From contig DATHBD010000051.1 in the NCBI GenBank assembly GCA_035296325.1, positions 186,001 through 250,000 on the forward strand: 64,000 nucleotides of DNA, written 5' to 3'. Position 1 is the stretch's first letter; each line of letters opens with the position of its first letter. The translations under genes and the position numbers were made by a program. Under the pieces are notes generated by a model that saw only the letters and a program-made list of their open reading frames with translations, did no database searches and was not told the origin of the DNA. Positions 48,109 to 57,451 of this stretch are shown here, one piece after another. This DNA is from DATHBD01 sp035296325 (GTDB lineage: Bacteria > Actinomycetota > Actinomycetes > Mycobacteriales > Micromonosporaceae).

Positions 48109-49296
48109 ATGACCGCGTACCGTCGCACCGGCCGCCGACTCGGCCGCGCCCTCGGCGCGGCCCTCTGCACCGCCAGCCTCCTGGCGGCTACGGCCTGCAC
48201 GTTCGGTGACCCGCCGGCCGACCAGGCGGGGCAGCCGCCCAAGCTGCCCACCCCGACGGCCACCCCGACGCAGCGGGCGGGTGGGCCGGATAGCGGGAGC
48301 CAGAGTCTCGTCACGAACGTGGTGGCCAAGGGCCTCGCCGTGCCGTGGGGCGTCGCGTTCCTGCCCGACGGCGCTGCGCTGGTGACCGAGCGCGACAGCA
48401 AGCGGATCCTCCAGGTTGGCCCAGACAAGGGCCCGGACGGGCTGCAGAAGGTCACCCCGGTCCAGACCATCGACGAGGCCAAGGTCGGCGGCGAGGGCGG
48501 GCTGCTCGGGATCGCTGTCTCCCCCACCTACGACACCGACAAGACCGTGTTCGTGTACTACACCGCGGCTACCGACAACCGGATTGCCAAGTTGGTCCTC
48601 GGGCAGCCGCCGCAGCCGATCGTGACGGGGATCCCGGCCGCCGGGATCCACAACGGCGGCGGGTTGGCGTTCGGCCCCGACGGGATGCTCTACGCGTCGA
48701 CCGGTGACGGCGGCGAACGGCCGACGTCCCAGGACCTCTCCAGTCTCGGCGGCAAGATCCTCCGGATGACGCCGGACGGCAAGCCGGCCCCGGACAACCC
48801 CTTCAAGACGCTCGTCTACAGCTACGGTCACCGCAATGTGCAGGGCTTCGGGTGGACCGAGGACAAGAAGATGTTCGCGGTGGAGTTCGGCCAGAACACC
48901 TGGGACGAGCTGAACCGGATCGAGCCTGGCAAGAACTACGGCTGGCCGGCCGTGGAGGGCAAGGGCACCGATCCGAAGTACACCAACCCGATCGTGGTGT
49001 GGGCACCGAAGGACGCCTCGTGCTCCGGCGCCGCCGTGCTGGGCGCCACCGTGTTCGCGGCGTGCCTGAAGGGAGCCAGGCTCTACTCGGTGCAGCTCAC
49101 TCCGGATGGTGGCGCGCTCGGCCAGCCGCAGCCCCTGCTCGTCAACGCGTACGGCCGGCTGCGGACCGCGGTGGCCGCGCCGGACGGCAGCCTCTGGGTC
49201 ACCACCTCGAACAAGGACGGGCGGGGCACGCCCAAGCCGGACGATGACCGCATCCTGCGGATCATCATCGGCGGCGGGGACTCCGGCAAAGCCTGA
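48109..49296 (+). CDS. Glucose/sorbosone dehydrogenase-like lipoprotein (PQQ-type propeller)
   Basis: 395 residues from ATG 48109. Lipobox LLAATAC, then a Pro/Thr-rich spacer and a six-bladed soluble quinoprotein propeller: GLAVPWGVAFLPDGAALVTE, GEGGLLGIAVSPTY, HNGGGLAFGPDGMLYASTGD, SYGHRNVQGFGW and GKNYGWPAVEG. The conserved catalytic His lies in the GIHNGG region. It probably oxidises sugars at the surface, with PQQ if available. The metallophosphoesterase starts 2 bp after its stop, so the pair is cotranscribed. Confidence 0.9.
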   Translation: MTAYRRTGRRLGRALGAALCTASLLAATACTFGDPPADQAGQPPKLPTPTATPTQRAGGPDSGSQSLVTNVVAKGLAVPWGVAFLPDGAALVTERDSKRILQVGPDKGPDGLQKVTPVQTIDEAKVGGEGGLLGIAVSPTYDTDKTVFVYYTAATDNRIAKLVLGQPPQPIVTGIPAAGIHNGGGLAFGPDGMLYASTGDGGERPTSQDLSSLGGKILRMTPDGKPAPDNPFKTLVYSYGHRNVQGFGWTEDKKMFAVEFGQNTWDELNRIEPGKNYGWPAVEGKGTDPKYTNPIVVWAPKDASCSGAAVLGATVFAACLKGARLYSVQLTPDGGALGQPQPLLVNAYGRLRTAVAAPDGSLWVTTSNKDGRGTPKPDDDRILRIIIGGGDSGKA

Positions 49297-49298
49297 TC

Positions 49299-51002
49299 AT
49301 GAGTAGTCCAGGTCGGTCGGCGATACGCCGGCGCTGGTCGGTCCCGCGGACCCGGATCTGGCGGTACGACCTGGCGTCGCGGCTGCCGCGCGACGGCCGG
49401 GTCCGCCGCACGCTGCGCCACCGTGCCGTCAACGGGCTGGGGCGGGCGGCCGGCCTGGTGGCGGTCACCCTCGCCGGGGTCACGCTGGGCGTGATGCTCG
49501 GCGGCACGGTCACCGCGGACATCGGCCCGTTCCAGACCCGGCTGTCCATCACGCCGTCCATCACCGGCGGGACCGACGTGGCGATCCCCCCGCTCGGGTC
49601 GCTTCATCTGCGCAGCCACAGTGGACCGGCACACCTGCAGATCCGGCTCGACTCCATCGACGAAGCGCGGGCACGTGCCGTCGTCAGCACGCCGAACGGC
49701 TTCAGCGACGCCAGTGACCGGGTTGTCGGCGACCTGACTCGCGGCATCATCCGACTCACCCTCCAGGTGCTCGGCATCGGTCTGCTCGGCGCCCTGCTGC
49801 TCGCCGCAGTGGTGTACCGCAACGTCAGGCGAATCGCCGCCTCGGGTCTGTTGGCGCTGACGGTCCTGACGACGAGCGGCGGGATCGCCGTGACGACGGC
49901 GCGGCCCGACGCGATCCTGCAGCCCCGCTACGATGGCCTGCTCGTCAACGCACCGGCCATCGTGGGCGACGCCCGGCGGATCGCCAACCGTTACGAGGAG
50001 TACCGCGGTCAACTTCAAGGGCTGGTCCAGAACGTCAGCCGGCTCTACGGCACCATTTCGGCGCTTCCGGTGTACTCCACCGACAGCAGTACCAGCCGCG
50101 TTCTGCACATTTCTGACCTGCACCTCAACCCTGGCGCGTGGTCAGTGGTGCGCACCATCGTGGAGCAGTTCGCGATCGACGTCGTCGTGGACACCGGCGA
50201 CATCACGGACTGGGGCAGCGAACCGGAGGAGGGGTACGTCGCCTCGATCGCCGCACTGAAGGTGCCCTACCTGTATATCCGCGGCAATCACGATTCGGCC
50301 GCGACCGCCGCCGCGGTGGCCCGCCAGCCCAACGCGGTCGTGCTGGACAACACCACGCACACGGTGGCCGGCCTCACCTTCGCCGGGATCGCGGACGCGC
50401 AGTTCACGCCGGACAAGAGCGATGCCGCCAACGACGGTGCCCCCGGGTCCAAGGAGGAGAACCGACGCTCCGAGGTCCGGGTCGGCCAGCAACTCGCCGA
50501 CACCATCCGCGCCAGCGGAGCCCGGGTGGATGTCGGGCTGGTCCACGACCCGGTGAGCGCGGCCCCCCTCGCCGGGACCTGCCCGGTCGTGCTTGCCGGG
50601 CACCTGCACAGGCGTGAGGTCCGCCGCCTGGACGGCCAGCACTACGTGCGGCCATCCACCCCGACTGTGGATCGCGGCGCGGTCGGCGACGGCACCGCCG
50701 GCGAAAATGGTGCAAGTGAAACTCGTTCAGGTCGCACGCTGCTCATGGTGGAGGGCTCCACGGGTGGCGCAGGGCTGCGGGGGCTGGAGAACGACGATCC
50801 GCTGCCGTTAGCCCTCTCGGTGATGTACTTCGACTCCGCCCACCGGCTGCAGGCCTACGACGACATCCGGGTCGGGGGGACCGGCCTGACCGAAGTGTCG
50901 CTGGAGCGCCATCTGGTGGAGCCGGACACCGAGGCGCCGCCCGCGTCGCCATCCAGGGCGCCGTCAGGGTCGCCCGCTGCGGACCCGTCCGGCACGCCCT
51001 GA
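49299..51002 (+). CDS. Membrane-anchored calcineurin-like metallophosphoesterase
   Basis: 567 residues from ATG 49299. Two TM regions (about 50-75 and 151-173, plus 180-200) flank an extracellular segment. The phosphoesterase domain starts near residue 267: VLHISDLHLNP, VDTGDITDWGSEP, YIRGNHDS, VGLVHDPVS and VVLAGHLHRREVRRL, the full five-motif dimetal set. The C-terminal ~30 residues are Pro/Ser/Ala-rich. Substrate unknown. It ends 14 bp from the convergent gatB stop. Confidence 0.9.
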   Translation: MSSPGRSAIRRRWSVPRTRIWRYDLASRLPRDGRVRRTLRHRAVNGLGRAAGLVAVTLAGVTLGVMLGGTVTADIGPFQTRLSITPSITGGTDVAIPPLGSLHLRSHSGPAHLQIRLDSIDEARARAVVSTPNGFSDASDRVVGDLTRGIIRLTLQVLGIGLLGALLLAAVVYRNVRRIAASGLLALTVLTTSGGIAVTTARPDAILQPRYDGLLVNAPAIVGDARRIANRYEEYRGQLQGLVQNVSRLYGTISALPVYSTDSSTSRVLHISDLHLNPGAWSVVRTIVEQFAIDVVVDTGDITDWGSEPEEGYVASIAALKVPYLYIRGNHDSAATAAAVARQPNAVVLDNTTHTVAGLTFAGIADAQFTPDKSDAANDGAPGSKEENRRSEVRVGQQLADTIRASGARVDVGLVHDPVSAAPLAGTCPVVLAGHLHRREVRRLDGQHYVRPSTPTVDRGAVGDGTAGENGASETRSGRTLLMVEGSTGGAGLRGLENDDPLPLALSVMYFDSAHRLQAYDDIRVGGTGLTEVSLERHLVEPDTEAPPASPSRAPSGSPAADPSGTP

Positions 51003-51016
51003 CGCGTGGCGGTTGC

Positions 51017-52519
51017 CTAGGACTGGCCGCCGAGTCGGGCGATGATCAGCTCGCGAACGGTCTTGGCGTCGGCCTGGCCGCGGGTCGTCTTCATCACCGC
51101 TCCGACCAGCACGCCGGCCGCAGCCACCTTGCCGTCACGGATCTTGTCGGCGACGTCGGGGTTCGCGGCGATCGCCTCGTCCACCGCCGTGGTGAGCGCC
51201 CCCGTGTCGGAGACCACGCCCAGGCCGCGCGCCGCCATCACGGCCGACGGCGTCCCTTCGCCGTTGATGACGCCCTCGAGCACCACCCGGGCGAGCTTGT
51301 CGTTGAGCTTGCCCTCGTCCACCAGGCGCTGCAGCTCCGCGACGTGCTCCGGTGTGGCGCCGACCGCGGCCAGTTCGATGCCTGATTCGTTGGCCCGCCG
51401 GGCCAGCTCACCCAGCCACCACTTGCGGGCCGCCTCGGCCGACGCGCCGGCCGCCACGGTCGCCGCGATGAGGTCGATCGCACCGGCGTTCACGATGGCC
51501 TGCATGTCCAGCTCGGTCAGGCCCCACTCGGCCCGCTGCCGCTCCCGGCGGACCCGGGGCAGCTCCGGCAGCGCGGCCCGCAACTCCTCGATCCACGCCG
51601 CGTCGGGCGCGAGCGGCGCCAGGTCGGGCTCGGGGAAGTACCGGTAGTCGGTGGCCGTCTCCTTACTGCGCCCGTCGCGGGTGTCGCCGGTGTCCTCCTG
51701 AAAGTGGCGGGTCTCCTGGATGATCTTCAAGCCGGCGTCCAGCCGACCGGCCTGCCGGATCATCTCGGCCCGGACGGCACGCTCCACCGAGCGCAGCGAG
51801 TTCACGTTCTTCGTCTCGGTCCGGGTGCCCCACTCGTCGCCGGGCCGGTTGAGTGAGGTGTTCACGTCGCAGCGCAGCGAGCCCTGCTCCATCCGGACGT
51901 CCGAGACACCCAGTGAGCGGATCAGCTCCCGCAGCTCGGTGACGTACGCCCGGGCCACCATCGGGGCCCTGGCGCCCGTACCGGGGACCGGCTTCGTGAC
52001 GATCTCGACCAGGGGAATGCCGGCGCGGTTGTAGTCGACCAGGGACTCGGTCGCCCCGTGGATGCGCCCGGTGGCGCCACCGACGTGCAGCGTCTTGCCG
52101 GTGTCCTCTTCCAGGTGCACCCGCTCGATGCCGATCCGGACCGTCTCGCCGTCGATCTCCACGTCCAGCCAGCCGTCCGTGCACAGCGGCTCGTCGTACT
52201 GGCTGATCTGGAAGTTCTTCGGCATGTCCGGGTAGAAGTAGTTCTTCCGGGCGAACCGGCACCAGCTCGCGATGGAGCAGTTCAGCGCGAGGCCGATCTG
52301 GATCGTCGCCTCGATCGCCGCGCGGTTGGCCACCGGCAGGCTGCCGGGCAGGCCGAGGCAGACCGGGCACACCTGGGTGTTGGGCTCGGCGCCGAAGTCG
52401 GTCGGGCAGCCGCAGAACATCTTCGTCCGAGTGCCCAGCTCGACGTGGGTCTCCAGACCGATCACCGGCTCGTACCGGTCGGTCACGTCGTCGTAGGGCG
52501 GCAGCGTCACGGCAGTCAC
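51017..52519 (-). CDS. gatB: Asp-tRNA(Asn)/Glu-tRNA(Gln) amidotransferase subunit B
   Basis: 500 residues from GTG 52519 (VTAVTLPPYDDV); the frame is open slightly further. It is the kinase and tRNA-binding subunit of GatCAB. Motifs: YEPVIGLETHVELGTRTKMF, FCGCP and VCPVCLGLPGSLPV (zinc Cys), ALNCSIASWCRFARKNYFYP, and the YqeY-like tail with IVNAGAIDLIAATVAAG and NPDVADKIRDGKVAA. gatA and gatC lie ~1.1 kb upstream, with two unrelated genes between. Confidence 0.97.
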   Translation of the reverse strand: MTAVTLPPYDDVTDRYEPVIGLETHVELGTRTKMFCGCPTDFGAEPNTQVCPVCLGLPGSLPVANRAAIEATIQIGLALNCSIASWCRFARKNYFYPDMPKNFQISQYDEPLCTDGWLDVEIDGETVRIGIERVHLEEDTGKTLHVGGATGRIHGATESLVDYNRAGIPLVEIVTKPVPGTGARAPMVARAYVTELRELIRSLGVSDVRMEQGSLRCDVNTSLNRPGDEWGTRTETKNVNSLRSVERAVRAEMIRQAGRLDAGLKIIQETRHFQEDTGDTRDGRSKETATDYRYFPEPDLAPLAPDAAWIEELRAALPELPRVRRERQRAEWGLTELDMQAIVNAGAIDLIAATVAAGASAEAARKWWLGELARRANESGIELAAVGATPEHVAELQRLVDEGKLNDKLARVVLEGVINGEGTPSAVMAARGLGVVSDTGALTTAVDEAIAANPDVADKIRDGKVAAAGVLVGAVMKTTRGQADAKTVRELIIARLGGQS

Positions 52520-52742
52520 GCGCTCCAGCGTAGTGGGCGGCGTTCCGGGGATTCCGGCTGGTACGGCGATCAGCGCCACGGCGGTCGCCCGTCATGATCC
52601 GGGAGCGTTGTGGTCGTTGAGACGGCTCCGGAGCGACCAGAAGTCTACCGGATCATGGTCAGGCGCCGGCGGTCCATAGTGGAGTGTTTCGCGCCTGCCC
52701 GGTCCTGGGTAACACGAGGGTAATTACTCAGGGAGGACGACG

Positions 52743-52922
52743 ATGGGACTGCAGTACCGCAAGGTGTGGCGGCTCGGACCGGTGCGACTCAACTTCACGC
52801 AGCAGGGCTTCTCCTCCTGGAGCATCAAGATCGGGCGCTGGTCCTGGAACTCTCGCGCCCGCGCCAGCCGGGTGGACCTGCCGGGCGCATGGTCATGGAG
52901 AGGTCGCGGCCGCTCGAGCTGA
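52743..52922 (+). CDS. DUF4236 small protein
   Basis: 59 residues from ATG 52743, with GGGAGG upstream; too short for many gene callers. Start MGLQYRKVWRLGPVRLNFTQ, then a Trp/Ser-rich middle and RVDLPGAWSWRGRG match the DUF4236 pattern (RKxxxLGPxxRLNxS...LPGxFSW). Function unknown. It lies between gatB and gatA on the opposite strand. Confidence 0.8.
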   Translation: MGLQYRKVWRLGPVRLNFTQQGFSSWSIKIGRWSWNSRARASRVDLPGAWSWRGRGRSS

Positions 52923-52928
52923 GGCGTC

Positions 52929-52965
52929 GTCGGAGGGTCCAGGCTCGGTGCGGCGACCCTCCGAC
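52929..52965. terminator. Convergent terminator between DUF4236 and DUF6193 genes
   Basis: 11-bp arms GTCGGAGGGTC (52929-52939) and GACCCTCCGAC (52955-52965), 15-nt loop, between the two convergent stops. Confidence 0.75.
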
Positions 52966-52971
52966 GCCCGC

Positions 52972-53646
52972 TCAGAAGGCGGTGGCCGGCAGCATGGCTT
53001 CGGCGGCGGAGATGGCCTCGTCGATCCCGGTGACCGCACGACGCGAGTCGCTGGCCCAGGTCGGTATGACGTCGTACCCGTCGGACGTCGGCCTGATGAT
53101 GATCTGCCCGGCGCTGCGGTCGGTGTGGTCGATCTCGAACCTGACATCGGTGTACATGCTGACCAACGGGAAGAGCCGGCCCAGCCGTTCATTGGCACGA
53201 GCCGCTTGGAGCATCGGGTGGACATCGTGGTACTTGGGATCGCCCAGGAGGTCCTCCCACATGGTTTCAACCGGGCCGCCCTCCTCGTACGCCTGAGCCA
53301 AGCGACTCCAGGACAGGAACGGGAACCGGGCGACGAGTTCCCGCCGGGTGGCACCGCCGCGCCACATCGCGGCCACCCGTGCCACCTCCGACAGGTCGGG
53401 TGTGCCGCCGCTCACCCGCCGGCGGCCGTCCTCGCCAATGGAGATGGAGAACCACCGCTCTTCCGCACCCATGCCCACGTTGACGCTGTCGCGGTCCGTC
53501 GGCACCTTCGCGGTCCAGTAACGGTTGGGGGCCGCCCGGTTCGCCAGCGGCCCGATGTCAACCGAAATGCGGCGAGCAGCATCCGCCAAAGCTGGCGTCA
53601 ATCCTTCGTGTTCCACAACGTCCGGGTACAGAGTCGCGTCATCCAC
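52972..53646 (-). CDS. DUF6193-family protein
   Basis: 224 residues from ATG 53646. Start MDDATLYPDVVEHEGLTPAL, then SVNVGMGAEERWFSISIGED, VARVAAMWRGGATRRELVAR followed by FPFLSW, and ANERLGRLFPLVSMYTDVRF. This layout agrees with DUF6193 proteins of actinomycetes as I recall them. No catalytic motif is visible and the function is unknown. It is 34 bp downstream of gatA in the same orientation, so it may be cotranscribed with gatCA. Confidence 0.78.
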   Translation of the reverse strand: MDDATLYPDVVEHEGLTPALADAARRISVDIGPLANRAAPNRYWTAKVPTDRDSVNVGMGAEERWFSISIGEDGRRRVSGGTPDLSEVARVAAMWRGGATRRELVARFPFLSWSRLAQAYEEGGPVETMWEDLLGDPKYHDVHPMLQAARANERLGRLFPLVSMYTDVRFEIDHTDRSAGQIIIRPTSDGYDVIPTWASDSRRAVTGIDEAISAAEAMLPATAF

Positions 53647-53680
53647 GGCCAGTCCCAGCCAGAGTGACGAACCACCCGGG

Positions 53681-55159
53681 TCAGGACAGCGGCGGTGGGG
53701 TCAGCGTGCCGACGACCGACTCCAGCGCCGCCGCCACCCGGTACATCCGGTCGTCGGCCATCGTCGGCGCCATCACCTGCAGCCCGACCGGCAGACCGTC
53801 GGAGAGTCCACAGGGGACCGAGATGGCGGGGCCGCCGTAGAGGTTCGACGGGATCGTGTACAGATCGGCAAGGTACATCTGGTACGGGTCGGCGGTGCGC
53901 GAGCCCAGCGGGAAGGCGACGAACGGGGTGGTCGGGGAGATCAGCACGTCGGCGGCCTGGAACGCGGCGGTGAAGTCACGGGTGATCAGGGTGCGCACCT
54001 TCTGCGCCTGCCCGTAGTAGGCGTCGTAGTACCCGGCCGACAGCGCGTACGTGCCGAGGATGATGCGCCGCTTCACCTCGGGGCCGAAACCGGCCTCGCG
54101 GGTCAACGACATCACCTCTTCGAGGGAGTGCTGACCGTCGTCGCCGACCCGCAGGCCGAACCGCACCCCGTCGAAGCGGGCCAGGTTCGAGGAGCACTCA
54201 CTCGGCGCGATGAGATAGTACGCCGGCAGCGCGTACTCGAAGTTCGGGCAGGAAACCTCCACGACCTCGGCGCCCAGCTTCACCAGCGCCTCGATCGACT
54301 CCCGGACGGCCGCGGTGACGCCGGACTCGGCGCCCTCGCCGGCGAACTCCCTGATCAGGCCTAGCCGCACGCCGGTCAGGTCGCCGGCGGCGCCCCGCCG
54401 GGCCGCCTCGACCACCGCCGGCACCGGTGCCGGGATCGAGGTCGAGTCGCGCGGGTCGTGCCCCGCGATCACCGCGTGCAGCGCGGCGGCGTCGGCGACG
54501 TTGCGCGCGCACGGGCCGGGCGTGTCCAGCGATGAGGAGAAGGCGACCAGGCCGTACCGCGAGGTGCCGCCGTAGGTCGGCTTCGCGCCGACCGTGCCGG
54601 TGACCGCGCCGGGTTGCCGGATCGAGCCGCCGGTGTCGGTGCCGATCGCCAGCGGCGCCTGGTAGGCGGCGAGCGAGGCGGCCGACCCACCACCGGAACC
54701 ACCGGGGATCCGGCTGAGGTCCCACGGGTTGTACGTCGGGCCGTAGGCCGAGTACTCCGTCGAGGAGCCCATCGCGAACTCGTCCATGTTGGTCTTGCCG
54801 AGGATGACCAGCCCCGCCTCGCGCAACCGGGTCACCACGGTCGCGTCATAGGGCGGGCGCCAGCCCTCCAGGATCTTCGACGCGCAGGTGGTCGGCACGC
54901 CGCGGGTGGCGAGCACGTCCTTCACCGCGATCGGCACCCCGGCCAGTGGGCCGAGCTGCTCGCCCCGGGCCCGCGCCTGGTCCACCTCCCGGGCGGCCTG
55001 CAGCGCCCCGTCCGTGTCGACGTGCAGGAACGCGTGCACCTGCGGCTCGACCGCGGCGATGCGGTCCAGATGGGCCTGGGCCACCTCGACGGCGGAGATG
55101 TCGCCGCTCGCGATCAGCCCGGCGATCTCGGCTGCGCCGGCCCTCGTGACGTCACTCAC
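53681..55159 (-). CDS. gatA: Asp-tRNA(Asn)/Glu-tRNA(Gln) amidotransferase subunit A
   Basis: 492 residues from ATG 55159. It is the amidase subunit that releases ammonia from glutamine. The Ser-cisSer-Lys triad is intact: Lys in VPIAVKDVLAT, the Gly/Ser loop IPGGSGGGSAASLAA, and the nucleophile in IGTDTGGSIRQPG. It follows gatC by 3 bp. Confidence 0.97.
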   Translation of the reverse strand: MSDVTRAGAAEIAGLIASGDISAVEVAQAHLDRIAAVEPQVHAFLHVDTDGALQAAREVDQARARGEQLGPLAGVPIAVKDVLATRGVPTTCASKILEGWRPPYDATVVTRLREAGLVILGKTNMDEFAMGSSTEYSAYGPTYNPWDLSRIPGGSGGGSAASLAAYQAPLAIGTDTGGSIRQPGAVTGTVGAKPTYGGTSRYGLVAFSSSLDTPGPCARNVADAAALHAVIAGHDPRDSTSIPAPVPAVVEAARRGAAGDLTGVRLGLIREFAGEGAESGVTAAVRESIEALVKLGAEVVEVSCPNFEYALPAYYLIAPSECSSNLARFDGVRFGLRVGDDGQHSLEEVMSLTREAGFGPEVKRRIILGTYALSAGYYDAYYGQAQKVRTLITRDFTAAFQAADVLISPTTPFVAFPLGSRTADPYQMYLADLYTIPSNLYGGPAISVPCGLSDGLPVGLQVMAPTMADDRMYRVAAALESVVGTLTPPPLS

Positions 55160-55162
55160 CGC

Positions 55163-55462
55163 TCAGGCCTCCTCGTCCAGAATCCGCGGCACCCGGAACC
55201 GGTTGTCCTCGGCGTCCGGCGCGCCGGCCAGCACATCCTCGCGGGAGAGGCTGGGCGTCACGACGTCGTCGCGCAGCACGTTGGTCAGCGGGACCGAATG
55301 CGAGGTGGGCGGGATGTCCGCCGCGGCGACGTCGCCGATCCGGGCCACGGCCTGCAGGATCACGTCCAGTTGCCCGGCGAAGGTGTCGAGTTCCGACTCC
55401 GTGACGGCGAGCCGCGCGAGGTGGGCGAGGTGAGCCACCTCGTCGCGCGTGATTGCAGCCAT
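55163..55462 (-). CDS. gatC: Asp-tRNA(Asn)/Glu-tRNA(Gln) amidotransferase subunit C
   Basis: 99 residues from ATG 55462. Short GatC fold: ITRDEVAHLAHLARLAVTES then LDTFAGQLDVILQAV, and PTSHSVPLTNVLRDDVV near the C terminus. It stabilises GatA/GatB. First gene of gatC-gatA. Confidence 0.96.
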   Translation of the reverse strand: MAAITRDEVAHLAHLARLAVTESELDTFAGQLDVILQAVARIGDVAAADIPPTSHSVPLTNVLRDDVVTPSLSREDVLAGAPDAEDNRFRVPRILDEEA

Positions 55463-55676
55463 GCTGGACGTCCCCTCGATCTCGGTCGGGCGGCTGCAGC
55501 CGAGTCTATTTGAAGGGCCTCATCCGGTACCGGCGGGGCGCGGCCACCGCAGCGGTGACCCCGCCGACGAAGTGTTCGCCCGGTGTTTCGATCGACAGGT
55601 GTCGGCCGTCCGCCGGTCGCCATCCCGCGCCGGGACGCTGGCGGTGTCCCGTACCTCAGTCATTGGAGGGAAGGCC

Positions 55677-57302
55677 GTGCCTGACCTGTCGCCACTCACC
55701 CGCCGGACGTTCCTGGCCGCCGGCGCCGCCGCTACCGCGGCCGGTGCCGTCACCGCGCTGCCCGCCGGCCCCGCCGCCGCAGCGCCGACGCCGCACCGTG
55801 GTCCGCTCCGCTCCGACCCGTTCACCCTGGGCGTCGCCTCCGGTGACCCCGACCCGGACGGCTTCGTCCTCTGGACCCGGCTCGCGCCGCAGCCGCTCGC
55901 CGAGGACGGACTCGGCGGGATGCCGAACCGTCCGGTGACCGTGCGCTGGGAGGTCGCCGCCGACGAGCGGTTCCGCTCCGTCGTCCGGCGGGGTGCTGGG
56001 AACGCGCGCCCGGAGCATGCACACAGCGTGCACGTCGAGCTGTCCGGCCTGCTGCCCGGACGCGAGTACTTCTACCGGTTCCGGGCGGAGGGCCACGTCT
56101 CACCGGTCGGCCGCACCCGGACCGCCCCGGCCCGGTGGGCCATGCCGAGCGCGTTGGCCATGACGTTCGTGTCGTGCTCGCAGTACGAGCACGGGTACTT
56201 CACCGCGTACCGGCGCGCCGCCGAGGACTCCCCCGACCTGATCCTGCACCTTGGCGACTACCAGTACGAGTACACCCGGGACACGTACAACATCCCGGGC
56301 GGCAACCCACGCGACCACGAAGGTCCGGAGACCGTGACGCTTGCCAACTACCGGCAGCGGCACGCGCAGTACAAGAGCGACCCGGATCTGCAGGCCGCGC
56401 ACGCGGTGGCCCCGTGGCTGGTGGTCTGGGACGACCACGAGGTCGACAACAACTGGGCCGACGAGATCCCGGAACTGCCCGGGCAGCCGGGACCGGAGTT
56501 CCTGGCCCGCCGCGCGGCGGCGTTCCAGGCGTACTACGAGAACATGCCGCTGCGGCGCAGCTCCATCCCGCGCGGGATCGACATGCAGCTGTACCGCCGG
56601 GTGCAGTGGGGGCGGTTGGCGACATTCCACATGCTCGACACCCGCCAGTACCGCGACGACCAGGGCTGCGGCGACGGGTACAAGGACTGCCCGGCGGCGC
56701 TCGACCCGGCCCGCTCGATCACCGGAGCCGAGCAGGAGCGCTGGCTGCTCAACGGGTTCCACCGCTCGAACGCCCGGTGGGACGTCCTTGGTCAGCAGGT
56801 CTTCTTCGCCCAGCGCGACCGCGACGCCGGGCCGCTCGAAGTGGTCAGCATGGACGCCTGGGACGGGTACGCGGCCTCCCGCGACCGGATCACCCGAGGC
56901 TGGCTGGCGGCCGGGGTGCGTAACCCGGTGGTGCTCACCGGCGATGTGCATGCCCACTGGGCGAGCGACCTCAAGGCCGACTACGACGACCCGACCTCGC
57001 GTACCGTCGGCTCGGAGCTGGTGTGCTCGTCGATCACGTCGGGCGGCAACGGCACGGATGCGGTACCGGGCAGCAACGCGTTCCTGCCGATCAACCCGCA
57101 TCTGCGCTTCTACAACAACCAGCGCGGGTACGTCCGGACCACGATCACGCCGGACCAGATGGCGGCGGAGTTCCGGGTGGTGCCCTATGTGGACAGGCCC
57201 GGCGCGCCGGCGCACACCCGGGCGAGTTTCGTGATCGAGGACCGGGTGCCCGGCCTGCACCAGACCTACGACCGTCCGATCGATCCCGTCAACCCGGCCT
57301 GA
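55677..57302 (+). CDS. phoD: Tat-exported alkaline phosphatase D (PhoD)
   Basis: 541 residues from GTG 55677, with GGAGGGAA upstream. The twin-arginine signal LTRRTFLAAGAAATAAG is followed by APAAAAP-type cleavage. Then the PhoD N-terminal domain (FTLGVASGDPDPDGFVLWTR), the phosphodiesterase core (LILHLGDYQYEY, VVWDDHEVDNNWADEIPEL, HMLDTRQYRDDQ) and VVLTGDVHAHWASDLKA. It releases phosphate from diesters and wall teichoic-type substrates using Fe/Ca. Often PhoP-controlled; no PHO box was identified by eye. Confidence 0.95.
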   Translation: MPDLSPLTRRTFLAAGAAATAAGAVTALPAGPAAAAPTPHRGPLRSDPFTLGVASGDPDPDGFVLWTRLAPQPLAEDGLGGMPNRPVTVRWEVAADERFRSVVRRGAGNARPEHAHSVHVELSGLLPGREYFYRFRAEGHVSPVGRTRTAPARWAMPSALAMTFVSCSQYEHGYFTAYRRAAEDSPDLILHLGDYQYEYTRDTYNIPGGNPRDHEGPETVTLANYRQRHAQYKSDPDLQAAHAVAPWLVVWDDHEVDNNWADEIPELPGQPGPEFLARRAAAFQAYYENMPLRRSSIPRGIDMQLYRRVQWGRLATFHMLDTRQYRDDQGCGDGYKDCPAALDPARSITGAEQERWLLNGFHRSNARWDVLGQQVFFAQRDRDAGPLEVVSMDAWDGYAASRDRITRGWLAAGVRNPVVLTGDVHAHWASDLKADYDDPTSRTVGSELVCSSITSGGNGTDAVPGSNAFLPINPHLRFYNNQRGYVRTTITPDQMAAEFRVVPYVDRPGAPAHTRASFVIEDRVPGLHQTYDRPIDPVNPA

Positions 57303-57323
57303 CGCCGCCGGTTCGGCTGCCCC

Positions 57324-57358
57324 TCCGGCCGGTGTGGACGCGTTCCGCACCGGCCGGA
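57324..57358. terminator. Hairpin terminator after phoD
   Basis: 11-bp perfect arms (57324-57334 with 57348-57358) extended inward by GGA/TCC across a G-U pair, 5-nt loop. 21 bp past the stop. Confidence 0.8.
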
Positions 57359-57451
57359 CCACCTGCTCCGGGCGCCCACGGGTCGTCGACCATCAGCCGG
57401 GCACACATGTGGGCTCGGCGCCTGCACCCGGCGGCCGATCGTGATCCGCTA

